A stretch of 64,000 nucleotides of DNA from CAVPWP01 sp050789285 (GCF_050789285.1 NZ_JBOUVX010000001.1:186001-250000), one strand, 5' to 3'. Positions 1 through 8,105 are shown, numbered from the stretch's first letter. Notes: generated from the letters alone by a model not told the origin. Program-made: numbers and translations.

Positions 1-774
1 GTGCCCGGCAAGGATCGCCTCGAACCCAAGGCCCGAGGACAGGGTGTAGATGGCGGTCGCGCCTTCGAAGAGGCGCCAGGGGCTGAGCGGGGCGGAAAGC
101 AGGCTGACACGTGCGTCTTCGTCCCCCGGGCCGAAATGGCCGGGGCGAAGGCCCTGGGCCGTTTCGGGGTGTGTCTTGATCAGGATGCGCGCGTCCGGGT
201 GATCGGCGCGGGCGGCCGTCAGCATCGCGCGAAGCGCCTCGCCCCCGCCGCTGGTCGCGACCGCGGCGTCGTCGCGGGTCTGGTCGATCACCAGCACATA
301 TCCGGGCGGGGGCGGGGCGAGCGCGGGATCGACGGCGGCAAACTTCGTCAGGTGCGCGGCGCGCAGCCGCGCGATCGCGGCGTTCGCCCGGTCAAGCAGC
401 GCGGGGTCGTCCAGCGGGTGCGTGGCAAGCAGGGTCTCGAGGTCGCTGGGCGTCGCCGGGTCATAGTGCACGCCGGACGTGTCCAGCAGAAGGCCCAGCG
501 TCGGCTCGCCCGCCCGGCCCGGGAATAGCGAGCGCAGGAACGCATCCTCGACCGAAAGAACGCCCGCGCCCGTCGCCCGCGCCACGGCCTGCCCCCGGGC
601 CGCCACCGGACGGCGGCCCCAGACGCCCACCCAGTCGTCCGGCCCGGGCGCCCCGATCCGGATGTCCCATCTGGCAAGATCGAGGATCCGACGCACGCGG
701 CCCCCGGTCAGGAAGCCGCCACTATAGACGTAAAGGGCGCGCCGGCCGCCCGCGGGATCGGCCGCCCCGCCCAA
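1..774 (-). CDS. kpsC: KpsC-type capsule beta-Kdo transferase, 3' end cut by window
   Basis: The frame reads without a stop from the right end to base 1, so the C-terminal part lies outside the window. The N-terminus contains LYVYSGGFLTGGRV, followed by a GxWGRRPVA segment and SVEDAFLRSL, which are typical of KpsC/LipB capsule proteins. KpsC is known to extend the poly-Kdo linker on phosphatidylglycerol together with KpsS, before capsule export. No ATG lies between the previous stop and this motif; a TTG at 774-772 is the nearest start, 5 bases after the upstream stop, so the start is uncertain. It is the third gene of a minus-strand group after kpsS and the OPX gene. Identity is fairly secure, the boundary is not. 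Confidence 0.8.
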   Translation of the reverse strand, partial: MGGAADPAGGRRALYVYSGGFLTGGRVRRILDLARWDIRIGAPGPDDWVGVWGRRPVAARGQAVARATGAGVLSVEDAFLRSLFPGRAGEPTLGLLLDTSGVHYDPATPSDLETLLATHPLDDPALLDRANAAIARLRAAHLTKFAAVDPALAPPPPGYVLVIDQTRDDAAVATSGGGEALRAMLTAARADHPDARILIKTHPETAQGLRPGHFGPGDEDARVSLLSAPLSPWRLFEGATAIYTLSSGLGFEAILAGH

Positions 775-779
775 GGCGG

Positions 780-1910
780 TTACTGCGCGAGTTGGCTGTA
801 CGAGGCCGCCACGTTCAGCGGTGCGGTGAAGGCCCCCAGAACCTTGGCGAACTGCGCATAGGGCGCCTCGGTCACGAAGACCGTGTCCTCGTCGCGGATC
901 GCGAAGTCGCGCGCAAGGAACATACCCGTGGGCGAGGTGAGGTTCAGAACATAGACCATGCGCTGCTGGCCTTGCAGATCCGACCGCCCCAGAACGGCGT
1001 TCGCGATCGCGGGGTCTTCGTTGCGGAAGACGAAGATCCCGGTCGGATCGGCCAGTGCCGGGCTAAGCCCGCCGACCCGCGCGATCGCCTCGATGGCCGA
1101 AATCGATTGGGTGTCGAACTGCACGCGGTTCTGCGCGCCGGTGGCACCCAGCGCGGTGAAGGCGCGCTGATCGACATCGACCAGAATGCGGTCGCCGCCG
1201 CGCAGAGCGATATCGAGGCGGGGGTTCTGGTACAGATCCTGAAGCCAGACCTTGCCGATCTGGTCGCCGCGCGTGACGGTGACTTCGGCGATCTCGGGCG
1301 GGATCGTGACGCCGCCTGCGCGTGCCAGCATGGCGCTGAGCGTGCGCGTCGGCCGCTCGATCGGGTAGACGCCCTGGGCCCCGATGCCGCCGATCAGCGA
1401 AACGGTCGAGCCATCTCCGGCCAGGCGACGGACAAGAACCTGCGGGTCGGGCGTCTGCTCCTGCAGCCGTTCGGTGATCAGCTGACGGATTTCCTCGGGC
1501 GTGTTGCCCGCGGCGCGGATGCGTCCGGCATAGGGCACGAAGATGAAGCCCTCGCCGTCGACCTGCACCTCTTCCAGCGCGGTCGCATTGGCGCCCTGCG
1601 GCGACAGAAGGCCGTCGTCCACGTTCTCCCAGATCGTCAGCCCAAGCGTGTCGCCGGGCCGGATCGTGTCCGACCCTACGACGCCAGCGGTCAGGAAAGC
1701 CTGCGAAAACCCAAGCGCCGGCACGACCGAGGTCGCGGCCGCCACGCGGTCGTTCACCTCGACGATGTAGGCGTCGCCCTGGTTCTGGACCGACCCCTCG
1801 AAAATCTCGGTTTTGGTGGGACCCGTACGTGGAAGCGCGCAGCCGCCCGTCGCGAGACACGCCAACAAAAGGATGCCCATGCGGGCACCGCCTGCGGTGG
1901 AGAGTTTCAC
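780..1910 (-). CDS. Outer-membrane polysaccharide export (OPX) lipoprotein, Wza/KpsD family
   Basis: A 376-residue protein. The N-terminus has a hydrophobic run ending in a lipobox, LATGGC with Cys24, so it should be a lipoprotein. The segment GDTLGLTIWENVDDGLLSPQG matches the polysaccharide-export domain, and the later parts (VYPIERPTRTLSAMLARAGG and YVLNLTSPTGMFLARDF) look like SLBB-type repeats. Family members form the outer-membrane channel or its periplasmic part for capsule or exopolysaccharide. It sits between kpsS and kpsC on the same strand, so it most likely serves the same Kdo-linked capsule. An in-frame ATG at codon 11 is an alternative start but would leave a very short signal. 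The precise subfamily (KpsD, BexD or Wza) cannot be told by eye. Confidence 0.85.
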   Translation of the reverse strand: MKLSTAGGARMGILLLACLATGGCALPRTGPTKTEIFEGSVQNQGDAYIVEVNDRVAAATSVVPALGFSQAFLTAGVVGSDTIRPGDTLGLTIWENVDDGLLSPQGANATALEEVQVDGEGFIFVPYAGRIRAAGNTPEEIRQLITERLQEQTPDPQVLVRRLAGDGSTVSLIGGIGAQGVYPIERPTRTLSAMLARAGGVTIPPEIAEVTVTRGDQIGKVWLQDLYQNPRLDIALRGGDRILVDVDQRAFTALGATGAQNRVQFDTQSISAIEAIARVGGLSPALADPTGIFVFRNEDPAIANAVLGRSDLQGQQRMVYVLNLTSPTGMFLARDFAIRDEDTVFVTEAPYAQFAKVLGAFTAPLNVAASYSQLAQ

Positions 1911-1993
1911 TGCCTGGTCTCCTCGACCTGTGAGCCTGCCTCAGCTTTTTCAGGCAAACTACCGGAATTGCGGCGAATCCGCCAGTCCGCCGG

Positions 1994-3274
1994 TCAGGGA
2001 AGCGCGCGCAGATGTTGCCCTTGCGCCGCACCCGCGCCAAGGGCCGCCTCGTAGGGCGAGGCCTCGGCAAGCATCAGGTCCACGATCCGGCGCAGCACCT
2101 CGCGCCGCCCGCGCGCCGAATAGAAGCCGCCCCGTATCTGGCTGGTCTTGAGAAGGAAGCGACGATAGCCGCGATAGGCTGCAAGGTCCGACGGCACCGG
2201 GTCGGCGAAGAACGCGGGCAGCGGATGGTCCGACACGAAGCCGGGCTTGCCATAGACCGCCGTTCCGAAGGCCTTGACCGGAAGCCCGCGCCAAAGCGCC
2301 TGCTGCGCCGCCGTGGAATTCACGGTGACGACGCTGCGCGCGCTGTCGAGCATCGGCGCCAGCTTTCCACCGATCAGGAAGTGCACGCGGTCGGCGACGC
2401 CCAGCGCGGCCGCGCGGCGGGCGATTGCGGCCGCCAGTGCCGCGCGCCCGTCTTCGAGCGGGTGCGCCTTGAAGACAAGGTGATGATGCCCGGGCGCGCC
2501 GCGTGCGAAGCCGTGCAGCACCACATCGAGGAAGTCGGTCATCGAGCGGAAGGGCGAGAACGCCCGAAAGCTTGAATCATGCTCAAGCTGAAGCAGCACA
2601 AGGTGGTAGGGATAGCCGCCGTTGCGCAGCCTGCGCGACGAGACCGCGCGTTGCAGGTGGTGCACCGGCATCAGCGCAAGCCGCCTCAGGTAGAGACCGA
2701 ACTCCTGCCCGACCGTCGCCCCGCGATGTGAGAGAAAGCCGGGGTATCGCCGCCCGCCAAGCGCGACGGCGGCATGATAGATCGCGCCATAAAGCACGTG
2801 TTCGCGCATGTCGCCCCAAAGCGCAGGGGCTTCGGGCATGTCGATCGCCTCGGCGACGAGCGACGCCAGCATATCGTCCAAGTCCAGCGCCATGAGGGGC
2901 GAGTGGCCGTTGGTGCCGTCGCGTTCGTAGGTCACCCAATAGGGGCGCAGGTAGCCTTCCTCGAACAGGTGCGTGCGCAGCCCGCGGGCGCGCGCCACTT
3001 CAAGGGCTGTGGCGTGAAGGGGCCGTGGCTCGCCGTAAAGGACGATGTCGGTGATGCCCCGGGCGTCAAGGCAGGCCGCAAGCCAGTCCGGCCAGTCCGT
3101 CAGGCCGCCGCGATAGGGAAGATACCGCGCCCGGTCGCGCCAGAACAGGCTGTCGCCGCCGTTGAAGCCGACGCGCCAGACCTCGGCCCCGGCGGCTGTC
3201 AGCATCGCGGCCAGACGCGTGAAGAAGGGGCCGTGAGGACCCTGCAGCATCAGGAAACGTCGCGTTTTCGCCAT
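1994..3274 (-). CDS. kpsS: KpsS-type capsule beta-Kdo transferase
   Basis: 426 residues. The opening RFLMLQGPHGPFFTRLA and the following GAEVWRVGFNGGDSLFW are characteristic of KpsS/LipA. Further conserved stretches are DIVLYGEPRPLHATAL, FEEGYLRPYWVTYE, a KAHPLEDGR motif and VVTVNSTAAQQALWRGLPV near the C-terminus. KpsS is known to add the first beta-linked Kdo to lyso-phosphatidylglycerol, starting the linker on which group 2 capsules are exported. It is the promoter-proximal gene of the capsule group here, divergent from ribE with about 165 bases between them, and is followed after 83 bases by the OPX gene. The capsule repeat-unit genes are not in the window. Confidence 0.88.
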   Translation of the reverse strand: MAKTRRFLMLQGPHGPFFTRLAAMLTAAGAEVWRVGFNGGDSLFWRDRARYLPYRGGLTDWPDWLAACLDARGITDIVLYGEPRPLHATALEVARARGLRTHLFEEGYLRPYWVTYERDGTNGHSPLMALDLDDMLASLVAEAIDMPEAPALWGDMREHVLYGAIYHAAVALGGRRYPGFLSHRGATVGQEFGLYLRRLALMPVHHLQRAVSSRRLRNGGYPYHLVLLQLEHDSSFRAFSPFRSMTDFLDVVLHGFARGAPGHHHLVFKAHPLEDGRAALAAAIARRAAALGVADRVHFLIGGKLAPMLDSARSVVTVNSTAAQQALWRGLPVKAFGTAVYGKPGFVSDHPLPAFFADPVPSDLAAYRGYRRFLLKTSQIRGGFYSARGRREVLRRIVDLMLAEASPYEAALGAGAAQGQHLRALP

Positions 3275-3440
3275 CTGCGTTCCGCCACCACCCGGACGTG
3301 CCGGTCCTATCGTGCTTTGGCACGCAAGTCATTATGGATTGCGGGTCGTTCGCGGGCGGTACGCGGCAAGGCTTGCTCTTGCGCCACAGGCCGACTAGGT
3401 GACGGGTCAACCCCGAGCGCACCCGTCGAAGGCCAGCCCC

Positions 3441-4040
3441 ATGTTCACCGGAATCGTCACCGACATCGGCGAAGTCGTCGAACGCGAAGACCGCGGCGAC
3501 ACCCGCCTGCGCATCGCCACGTCCTATGACGTGGCCGGCATCGACATCGGCGCGTCGATTTCCTGCTCGGGCGTCTGCCTGACCGTCATCGCCAAGGGCG
3601 CCGCCCCGCGCGGCTGGTTCGATGTCGAGTTCTCGGCCGAGACCGCGTCGAAGACGACGGCGGGCGACTGGCGCCCTAGCACGCGGCTAAACCTCGAGCG
3701 GGCGCTGCGGGTGGGCGACGAACTGGGCGGGCACATCGTGTCGGGCCATGTCGACGGCGTGGCCGAGGTGCTGAGCGCCCAGCCGGAAGGCGACAGCATG
3801 CGCTTCCGCTTCCGTGCGCCGCACAGGCTGGCCCGGTTCATCGCGCCCAAGGGATCGGTCGCGCTTGACGGCACGTCGCTGACCGTGAACGAGGTCGAGG
3901 GCGACGACTTCGGCGTCAACATCATCCCGCACACCCGGCAGGTCACGACCTGGGGGCAGATCCGTGCGGGCGACCGCGTCAACCTCGAGATCGACACCTT
4001 GGCCAGGTATGTCGCGCGTCTGGCCGAGGCCGCCGCATGA
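3441..4040 (+). CDS. ribE: Riboflavin synthase alpha chain
   Basis: 199 residues starting with the family signature MFTGIVTDIGEV. An in-frame upstream codon at 3399 exists, but the conserved N-terminus fixes the start at 3441, behind an AGGCCAG stretch. Two lumazine-binding repeats are visible: the first includes CSGVCLTV and ends near FDVEFSAET, the second starts near LGGHIVSGHVDG and contains SVALDGTSLTVNEV. The enzyme dismutates two 6,7-dimethyl-8-ribityllumazine molecules to riboflavin in the cytoplasm. The stop overlaps the next gene by 4 bases (ATGA), so it is translationally coupled with the riboflavin operon. I see no FMN riboswitch in the 165 bases before it. Confidence 0.95.
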   Translation: MFTGIVTDIGEVVEREDRGDTRLRIATSYDVAGIDIGASISCSGVCLTVIAKGAAPRGWFDVEFSAETASKTTAGDWRPSTRLNLERALRVGDELGGHIVSGHVDGVAEVLSAQPEGDSMRFRFRAPHRLARFIAPKGSVALDGTSLTVNEVEGDDFGVNIIPHTRQVTTWGQIRAGDRVNLEIDTLARYVARLAEAAA

Positions 4041-4603
4041 CCATGATCGGCCACAACAACGGCCCCACGATGGAGCGCGGCCGCGCCTGGCGCCGTCATG
4101 CCTGGACCCGGGCCCGGGCAGAGCTTCTGCCGACCTTGCCGCTGGAAGTGGTGCGGATGCGCGTGCGCCGCGCGCGCGAGCTTGGACTCGATTACCGGGC
4201 CTATGCCTCGATCCGCGCGGCCTCGGGCCATGATGTCGTGGCGCTTCTGTTTTCGTCGAACGCCTTGCGGGTTGGACCGCGCAACGTGACGGTGCCCGCC
4301 GATCGCGCCGAGCGCCTCGGGGCGCTGGCGTCCTGCGGCCGGCTGGCGATCCTGCACGCCCCGACCAGCCCCGAAGCCTTCGCCTTTGCCAACCCGATGT
4401 TCGACGCGGCCGGCGCGGCCCCCCGCTTTACCGACGGCTGGGCGGCGATGCGCGCCGCCCTGCGACAGCTGACCGCCGACCGTGGCCTGCCCGGCGACCG
4501 GGTCGTCCTGATCGGCGAGACCGCATTCGAGCGGGAATGGACGCAGGCCGGCAAGCTTGCCGGGTATATCCCCGCCGACCGCTATTTCGGAGCCTCCGCA
4601 TGA
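4037..4603 (+). CDS. Conserved protein of unknown function inside the riboflavin operon
   Basis: 188 residues. I do not recognise its function. The N-terminus carries MIGHNNGPTME, an IGHN-G-P motif that recurs at the start of many uncharacterised alphaproteobacterial proteins. It is followed by an Arg-rich, probably helical segment (residues about 14-60), then an alpha/beta-looking part with VVALLFSSNALRVG, a stretch GRLAILHAPTSPEAF, and VVLIGETAFEREW near the end. It has no signal peptide or membrane segment. It overlaps both ribE and the ribB gene by 4 bases (ATGA each), so it is translated as part of the pathway operon, which suggests but does not prove a role in riboflavin or flavin metabolism. 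No HAD-phosphatase DxDxT motif is present. Confidence 0.85.
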   Translation: MTMIGHNNGPTMERGRAWRRHAWTRARAELLPTLPLEVVRMRVRRARELGLDYRAYASIRAASGHDVVALLFSSNALRVGPRNVTVPADRAERLGALASCGRLAILHAPTSPEAFAFANPMFDAAGAAPRFTDGWAAMRAALRQLTADRGLPGDRVVLIGETAFEREWTQAGKLAGYIPADRYFGASA

Positions 4604-5724
4604 CCTTCAAGACCCCTGACCCGAGCGAGGAGAACTGGCGCGACGCGATCTCCTCGATCGACGAGATCATCGAGGATGCGCGCAACGGGCGCATGTTCAT
4701 CCTTGTCGACCATGAAGACCGCGAGAACGAGGGCGATCTCATCATCCCCGCCCAGATGGCCACGCCCGAGGCGATCAACTTCATGGCCATCCATGGCCGC
4801 GGTCTGATCTGTCTTGCGCTGACAAGTGCGCGTGTCGATGCGTTGGGCCTGCCGCTTATGGCCTCGCAGAACTCGTCGCGGCACGAAACGGCCTTCACCG
4901 TCTCGATCGAGGCGCGCGAAGGCATCTCGACCGGCATTTCCGCGCATGACCGTGCGCGCACCGTTTCGGTGGCGATCGATGCCTCGAAGACCGGCGCCGA
5001 TATCGCCACGCCGGGCCATGTCTTCCCGCTTCGGGCCCGCGACGGCGGGGTGCTCGTTCGCGCCGGCCACACCGAGGCGGCGGTCGATGTGTCCCGGCTT
5101 GCCGGGCTGAACCCCGCGGGCGTCATCTGCGAGGTGATGAACGAGGACGGCACGATGAGCCGCCTGCCGGAACTGGTGGCCTTTTCCCAGCGGCATGGGC
5201 TGAAGATCGGCACGATTTCCGACCTGATCGCCTATCGCCGCCGCCACGACAACCTGGTCCGCGTATCGTCGGAAACCACCGTCACGTCGGAATTCGGCGG
5301 CGAGTGGACGCTGCGCATCTTCACAGACCAGACCCAGGGCGCCGAGCATATCGCCCTGATCAAGGGCGACATTTCGGGCGATGCGCCGGTGCTGGTGCGG
5401 ATGCATGCGCTTGACCCCATGCTCGACGTGGTCGGCCTTGGCCCGCGCGGGCGTCGCGACGAGTTTGGCGATGCCATGACCCTGATCGCCGCCGAGGGCC
5501 GCGGGGCGCTGGTCCTTCTGCGTGACACGACGATGAAGCTGGTCTCGGACGGCGACGTGTCGCCCCAGACCCTGCGCCAGTACGGGCTTGGCGCGCAGAT
5601 CCTGTCGTCGCTCGGGATTTCGAAGCTGGTCCTTCTGACCAATTCGCCCAAGCCGAAGGTCGTGGGCCTTGACGCCTACGGCCTCGAGATCGTGGGCACC
5701 CGCAAGATTTCGGAGATCGGATGA
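4600..5724 (+). CDS. ribB: DHBP synthase with degenerate GTP cyclohydrolase II-like domain (RibBX type)
   Basis: 374 residues. Residues 1 to about 210 form 3,4-dihydroxy-2-butanone-4-phosphate synthase: DHEDRENEGDLIIPAQ holds the acidic metal site, and HDRARTV and RAGHTEAAVDVSRLAG are conserved. This half converts ribulose 5-phosphate to the four-carbon riboflavin precursor. The C-terminal half keeps the fold outline of RibA (FGGEWTLRIF, VLVRMHALDPML, RQYGLGAQILSSLG) but lacks the three zinc-binding cysteines and the CDC-type motif, so it should not act as GTP cyclohydrolase II. Such fusions have been described as RibBX in Proteobacteria. A longer frame starts at 4537, but the ATGA overlap at 4600 and the family N-terminus favour this start. 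Confidence 0.92.
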   Translation: MTFKTPDPSEENWRDAISSIDEIIEDARNGRMFILVDHEDRENEGDLIIPAQMATPEAINFMAIHGRGLICLALTSARVDALGLPLMASQNSSRHETAFTVSIEAREGISTGISAHDRARTVSVAIDASKTGADIATPGHVFPLRARDGGVLVRAGHTEAAVDVSRLAGLNPAGVICEVMNEDGTMSRLPELVAFSQRHGLKIGTISDLIAYRRRHDNLVRVSSETTVTSEFGGEWTLRIFTDQTQGAEHIALIKGDISGDAPVLVRMHALDPMLDVVGLGPRGRRDEFGDAMTLIAAEGRGALVLLRDTTMKLVSDGDVSPQTLRQYGLGAQILSSLGISKLVLLTNSPKPKVVGLDAYGLEIVGTRKISEIG

Positions 5725-6239
5725 TGGCCGGACAGTCGCACTATGTCCTTGAAACCCCGTCGTTCGACGACCCCGTCAGCGTCGCGATCGTGGTCGCACC
5801 CTATTACAAGGACATCGCCGACGGCCTGATCGCCGGCGCTGTGGCCGAGCTTGCGAAGGCCGGCGCCACCCACGAGATCATCGAAGTGCCCGGCGCGCTC
5901 GAGGTCGCCCCGGCGATCGGCATCGCCGCCCGCATGGGCGAGTTCGACGGCTTCGTGGCGCTGGGCTGCGTGATCCGGGGCGAGACCACGCATTACGACA
6001 CGGTCTGCAACGACTCAAGCCGGGGCCTTCAGCTTCTGGGGCTGCAGGGCCTGTGCATCGGCAACGCTATTCTGACGGTCGAGACCCACGCCCAGGCCGC
6101 CGTCCGCGCCGACCCGGCGGGCCAGAACAAGGGCGGCGGCGCGGCGGCGGCGGCGCTTCACCTGATCGCGCTGACCCGGCGGATGAAGCGCACCGGCAAG
6201 GGCGTGGGCTTCCTCGCCGCCAAGGACGCCAAGGCATGA
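5721..6239 (+). CDS. ribH: 6,7-dimethyl-8-ribityllumazine synthase
   Basis: 172 residues. It condenses the RibB product with 5-amino-6-ribitylamino-uracil to make lumazine, the substrate of RibE. Visible family motifs are VSVAIVVAPYYKDIADGL near the N-terminus, EVPGALEVAPAIG, FVALGCVIRGETTHYDTVCND and LCIGNAILTVET. The usual length is about 150-180 residues, so it is complete. It overlaps the upstream gene by 4 bases and the downstream nusB by 4 bases. The sequence starts ATGATG, so either Met may be used. The ribH-nusB order is common in Proteobacteria. Confidence 0.95.
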   Translation: MMAGQSHYVLETPSFDDPVSVAIVVAPYYKDIADGLIAGAVAELAKAGATHEIIEVPGALEVAPAIGIAARMGEFDGFVALGCVIRGETTHYDTVCNDSSRGLQLLGLQGLCIGNAILTVETHAQAAVRADPAGQNKGGGAAAAALHLIALTRRMKRTGKGVGFLAAKDAKA

Positions 6240-6691
6240 CCAGCGTGCGCCAGATGAAATCCGCGGCCCGGCTCTATGCCGTGCAGGCGCTTTTCCAGAT
6301 GGAGGTGTCGGGCCAGACCGTCGAGGCGGTGACGCGCGAGTTCGAGGATCATCGCTTCGGGGCGACCTACGAGGAAGGCGAGATGGTCGAGGGCGACGTC
6401 GATCACTTCCGTAGGGTCGTGGACGACGCGGTGAACCATCAGGCGAAGATCGACCAGATGACCGACCGCGCGCTGGCCGTGGCCTGGCCCATCAACCGGA
6501 TCGACCCAACCCTGCGGGCGATCTTCCGGGCGGCCGGGGCAGAGCTGGCCGAAGGTGACGCTCCGCCGAAGGTGGTGATCAACGAATACGTCGATCTTGC
6601 CAAGGCCTTCTTCCCCGACGGGCGCGAGCCGAAGTTCGTCAACGCGGTGATCGACCACATGGCCCGCGAGGCGCGGCCCGACGCCTTTTGA
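6236..6691 (+). CDS. nusB: Transcription antitermination factor NusB
   Basis: 151 residues starting at the ATG that overlaps the ribH stop; a longer frame reaches back into ribH and is rejected. The all-helical NusB fold is indicated by SAARLYAVQALFQMEVSG, WPINRIDPTLRAIFRAA and PPKVVINEYVDLAKAF followed by the closing FVNAVIDH. NusB binds boxA RNA with NusE (S10) and supports antitermination on rRNA operons. It is the last gene of the rib operon; the next gene is convergent and begins 25 bases further on. No clear terminator hairpin with a T-run is visible in that short gap. Confidence 0.94.
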   Translation: MTSVRQMKSAARLYAVQALFQMEVSGQTVEAVTREFEDHRFGATYEEGEMVEGDVDHFRRVVDDAVNHQAKIDQMTDRALAVAWPINRIDPTLRAIFRAAGAELAEGDAPPKVVINEYVDLAKAFFPDGREPKFVNAVIDHMAREARPDAF

Positions 6692-6715
6692 CGGGTCATC
6701 TTTCGCGGCAGGTCT

Positions 6716-7414
6716 TCAGTCGCCGTCGCGGAACGCGAGTTCGGCGGTGATTGGCAGATGGTCCGAGGCACGCAGCGCCTCGCCGCTCGACACGACGTCC
6801 GAGCGCACCACCTGCAACCCCCCGGTCAGCGCGATCCGGTCAAGCGGCGCCACCGGACGCGCGGCGTGATAGGTCCTGCCGGGCGAAATCACCCGATATC
6901 CCTGAAGCGGACCGAAGCCATCGGTTTCGGACCACTCGTTGAAATCCCCCATGATCATCGTCGGCATTCGCGGCCCGTCGGCCACGGCGGCGGCGATGGC
7001 TTCAAGCTGCATCTGGCGATAGCGGCGCAGAAGGCCGAGGTGGGTCGCCACGACCCGCAGCGTCGCGTCCCCCCGCGCCAGTTCGGCCAGAATCGCCCCG
7101 CGGGGTTCAAGACCCGGCAGGTCGATGCCGCGCAGCCGCGTGACGCGGAAGCCGCCCCGGATCAGAAGGGCATTGCCATGAAACCCGATCGAGGGCGTCG
7201 AGGGATCGACATCCAGCGCCTCCATCCCCAGTCGCCTCGCGGTGTCGGCCGGCAGCGCGCTGGGGCGCGGGGGAAGGCGGCGGTCGGCCTCCTGCAAGGC
7301 GACGATGTCGGCCTGAAGCCCCGCGATCACCCCCAGCGTGCGGTCGGGATCGCGCCGTCGGTCAAGCCCGATGCACTTGCGGATGTTGTACGATGCGACG
7401 CGAAAGACGGTCAT
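6716..7414 (-). CDS. Endonuclease/exonuclease/phosphatase family protein
   Basis: 232 residues with the EEP superfamily motifs in order: ASYNIRKC at the N-terminus, ALQEADRR (metal-binding Glu), ATHLGLL, MGDFNEW (catalytic Asp and Asn) and SDHLPITAEL at the C-terminus (catalytic Asp-His). No signal peptide is seen, so it is probably cytoplasmic. Members cleave phosphodiester or phosphomonoester bonds in nucleic acids, lipids or small molecules, and the substrate cannot be read from the motifs. It is convergent with nusB and divergent from the small membrane protein gene at 7532. A family neighbour, cardiolipin synthase, lies nearby at 9651, an association often seen in Proteobacteria, but the genes are not in one operon here. 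Confidence 0.85.
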   Translation of the reverse strand: MTVFRVASYNIRKCIGLDRRRDPDRTLGVIAGLQADIVALQEADRRLPPRPSALPADTARRLGMEALDVDPSTPSIGFHGNALLIRGGFRVTRLRGIDLPGLEPRGAILAELARGDATLRVVATHLGLLRRYRQMQLEAIAAAVADGPRMPTMIMGDFNEWSETDGFGPLQGYRVISPGRTYHAARPVAPLDRIALTGGLQVVRSDVVSSGEALRASDHLPITAELAFRDGD

Positions 7415-7531
7415 GGCCGTGATATGGCGCGCATTCGCCGCAGGCGCAAATCCGCCGTTTGGGCGGGGTGCCCTTTTCCCGTCGCCGCGGCGTGCTATCT
7501 TTCATGCAGGAATCGCCATACGAGGTGCGCC

Positions 7532-7861
7532 ATGCCCCCTCTTGTCCGTCTCTACATCCGCCAGACGCTGGTCGGTTTCGCCCTTGCGGCCGTCTTCGTG
7601 GGGCTCTTGTTCTGGTTCAACGTCGCGAACCTCTGGCACCTGGTGAACAACTCGTCAGAGGGCTGGCTGGCGGCCTTCCTTCTGTTCATGTTCAACGGGG
7701 TCGTCTTTTCCGGCGTGCAGTTCGGCATCTCGATCATGCGCATGGCCGAAGGCGACGACGATGATCCGTTCGGCGGCAAGCGGCTGCGCGCGGCCATCGC
7801 GCCCGCAGAAGGTGCCGTGCCCCTGCCTGTGCCGGTCAAGGCGGACGCGCCGCGCGCCTGA
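7532..7861 (+). CDS. Small inner-membrane protein of unknown function
   Basis: 109 residues. Two hydrophobic segments are visible, about residues 12-30 (LVGFALAAVFVGLLFWF) and 42-62 (GWLAAFLLFMFNGVVFSG), followed by an acidic patch EGDDDD and a Pro/Ala-rich tail. I do not recognise a named family. It starts at the ATG at 7532; a longer frame beginning at 6758 only reads through the antisense of the EEP gene. Its promoter would lie in the 117 bases shared with the divergent EEP gene. The region just downstream is non-coding and structured. Confidence 0.75.
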   Translation: MPPLVRLYIRQTLVGFALAAVFVGLLFWFNVANLWHLVNNSSEGWLAAFLLFMFNGVVFSGVQFGISIMRMAEGDDDDPFGGKRLRAAIAPAEGAVPLPVPVKADAPRA

Positions 7862-7913
7862 GGCGCCAAGCGTTCGGAAAGAAGTGACGGGACCACCCGG
7901 ACCGTAACGGAAC

Positions 7914-8105
7914 GAATTCCCGAGGACCTGTTTACACAGGTGGGCGCCGGGTAACCTGACCAGGGTCAGAACAGAGCCAGCTCCCTCGGAATTGAGTAAG
8001 GCCACCGGAATTTTGCCGCAACACGAGAGGGGCAGAACCCGTCACCGCCGAGAGATAAGCCCGCGCAGGCTATACGGCAAGAGGGCGTGACGGTCGAAAG
8101 GCCGT
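7914..8105 (+). ncRNA. Candidate structured non-coding RNA or leader, unassigned
   Basis: This gene-free stretch is rich in inverted repeats. GAATTCCCGAGG (7914-7925) can pair with CCTCGGAATT (7984-7993), enclosing a perfect hairpin ACCTGT-TTAC-ACAGGT (7926-7941) and CTGAC/GTCAG arms. Further on, ACCCGTCAC (8037-8045) can pair with the GTGACGGT stretch at 8087-8094, enclosing AGCC/GGCT arms. The region ends in a GAAA-tetraloop hairpin ACGGTC-GAAA-GGCCGT (8090-8105), with five T at 8118-8122. Strand is chosen only because that T-run follows on plus. I tested SRP RNA, tmRNA and RNase P RNA by eye and found none of their core motifs; a weak likeness to the 5' arm of 6S RNA is not backed by matching ends. 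Confidence 0.35.

Noticed and set aside
1..528. A plus-strand frame open at the left window edge
   Set aside because: It is the antisense of kpsC, whose minus-strand translation shows clear family motifs.
3275..3440. FMN riboswitch before the riboflavin operon
   Set aside because: None of the conserved RFN elements can be seen; only a small CGTGC-TTTG-GCACG hairpin is present.
7914..8105. SRP RNA, tmRNA, RNase P RNA or 6S RNA at this structured gap
   Set aside because: The SRP GGAAG/AGCAGCC loop, the tmRNA start and tag codons, and the RNase P GAGGAAAGTCCGGGC block are all absent. A weak likeness to the 5' arm of 6S RNA is not backed by complementary ends at the right distance.
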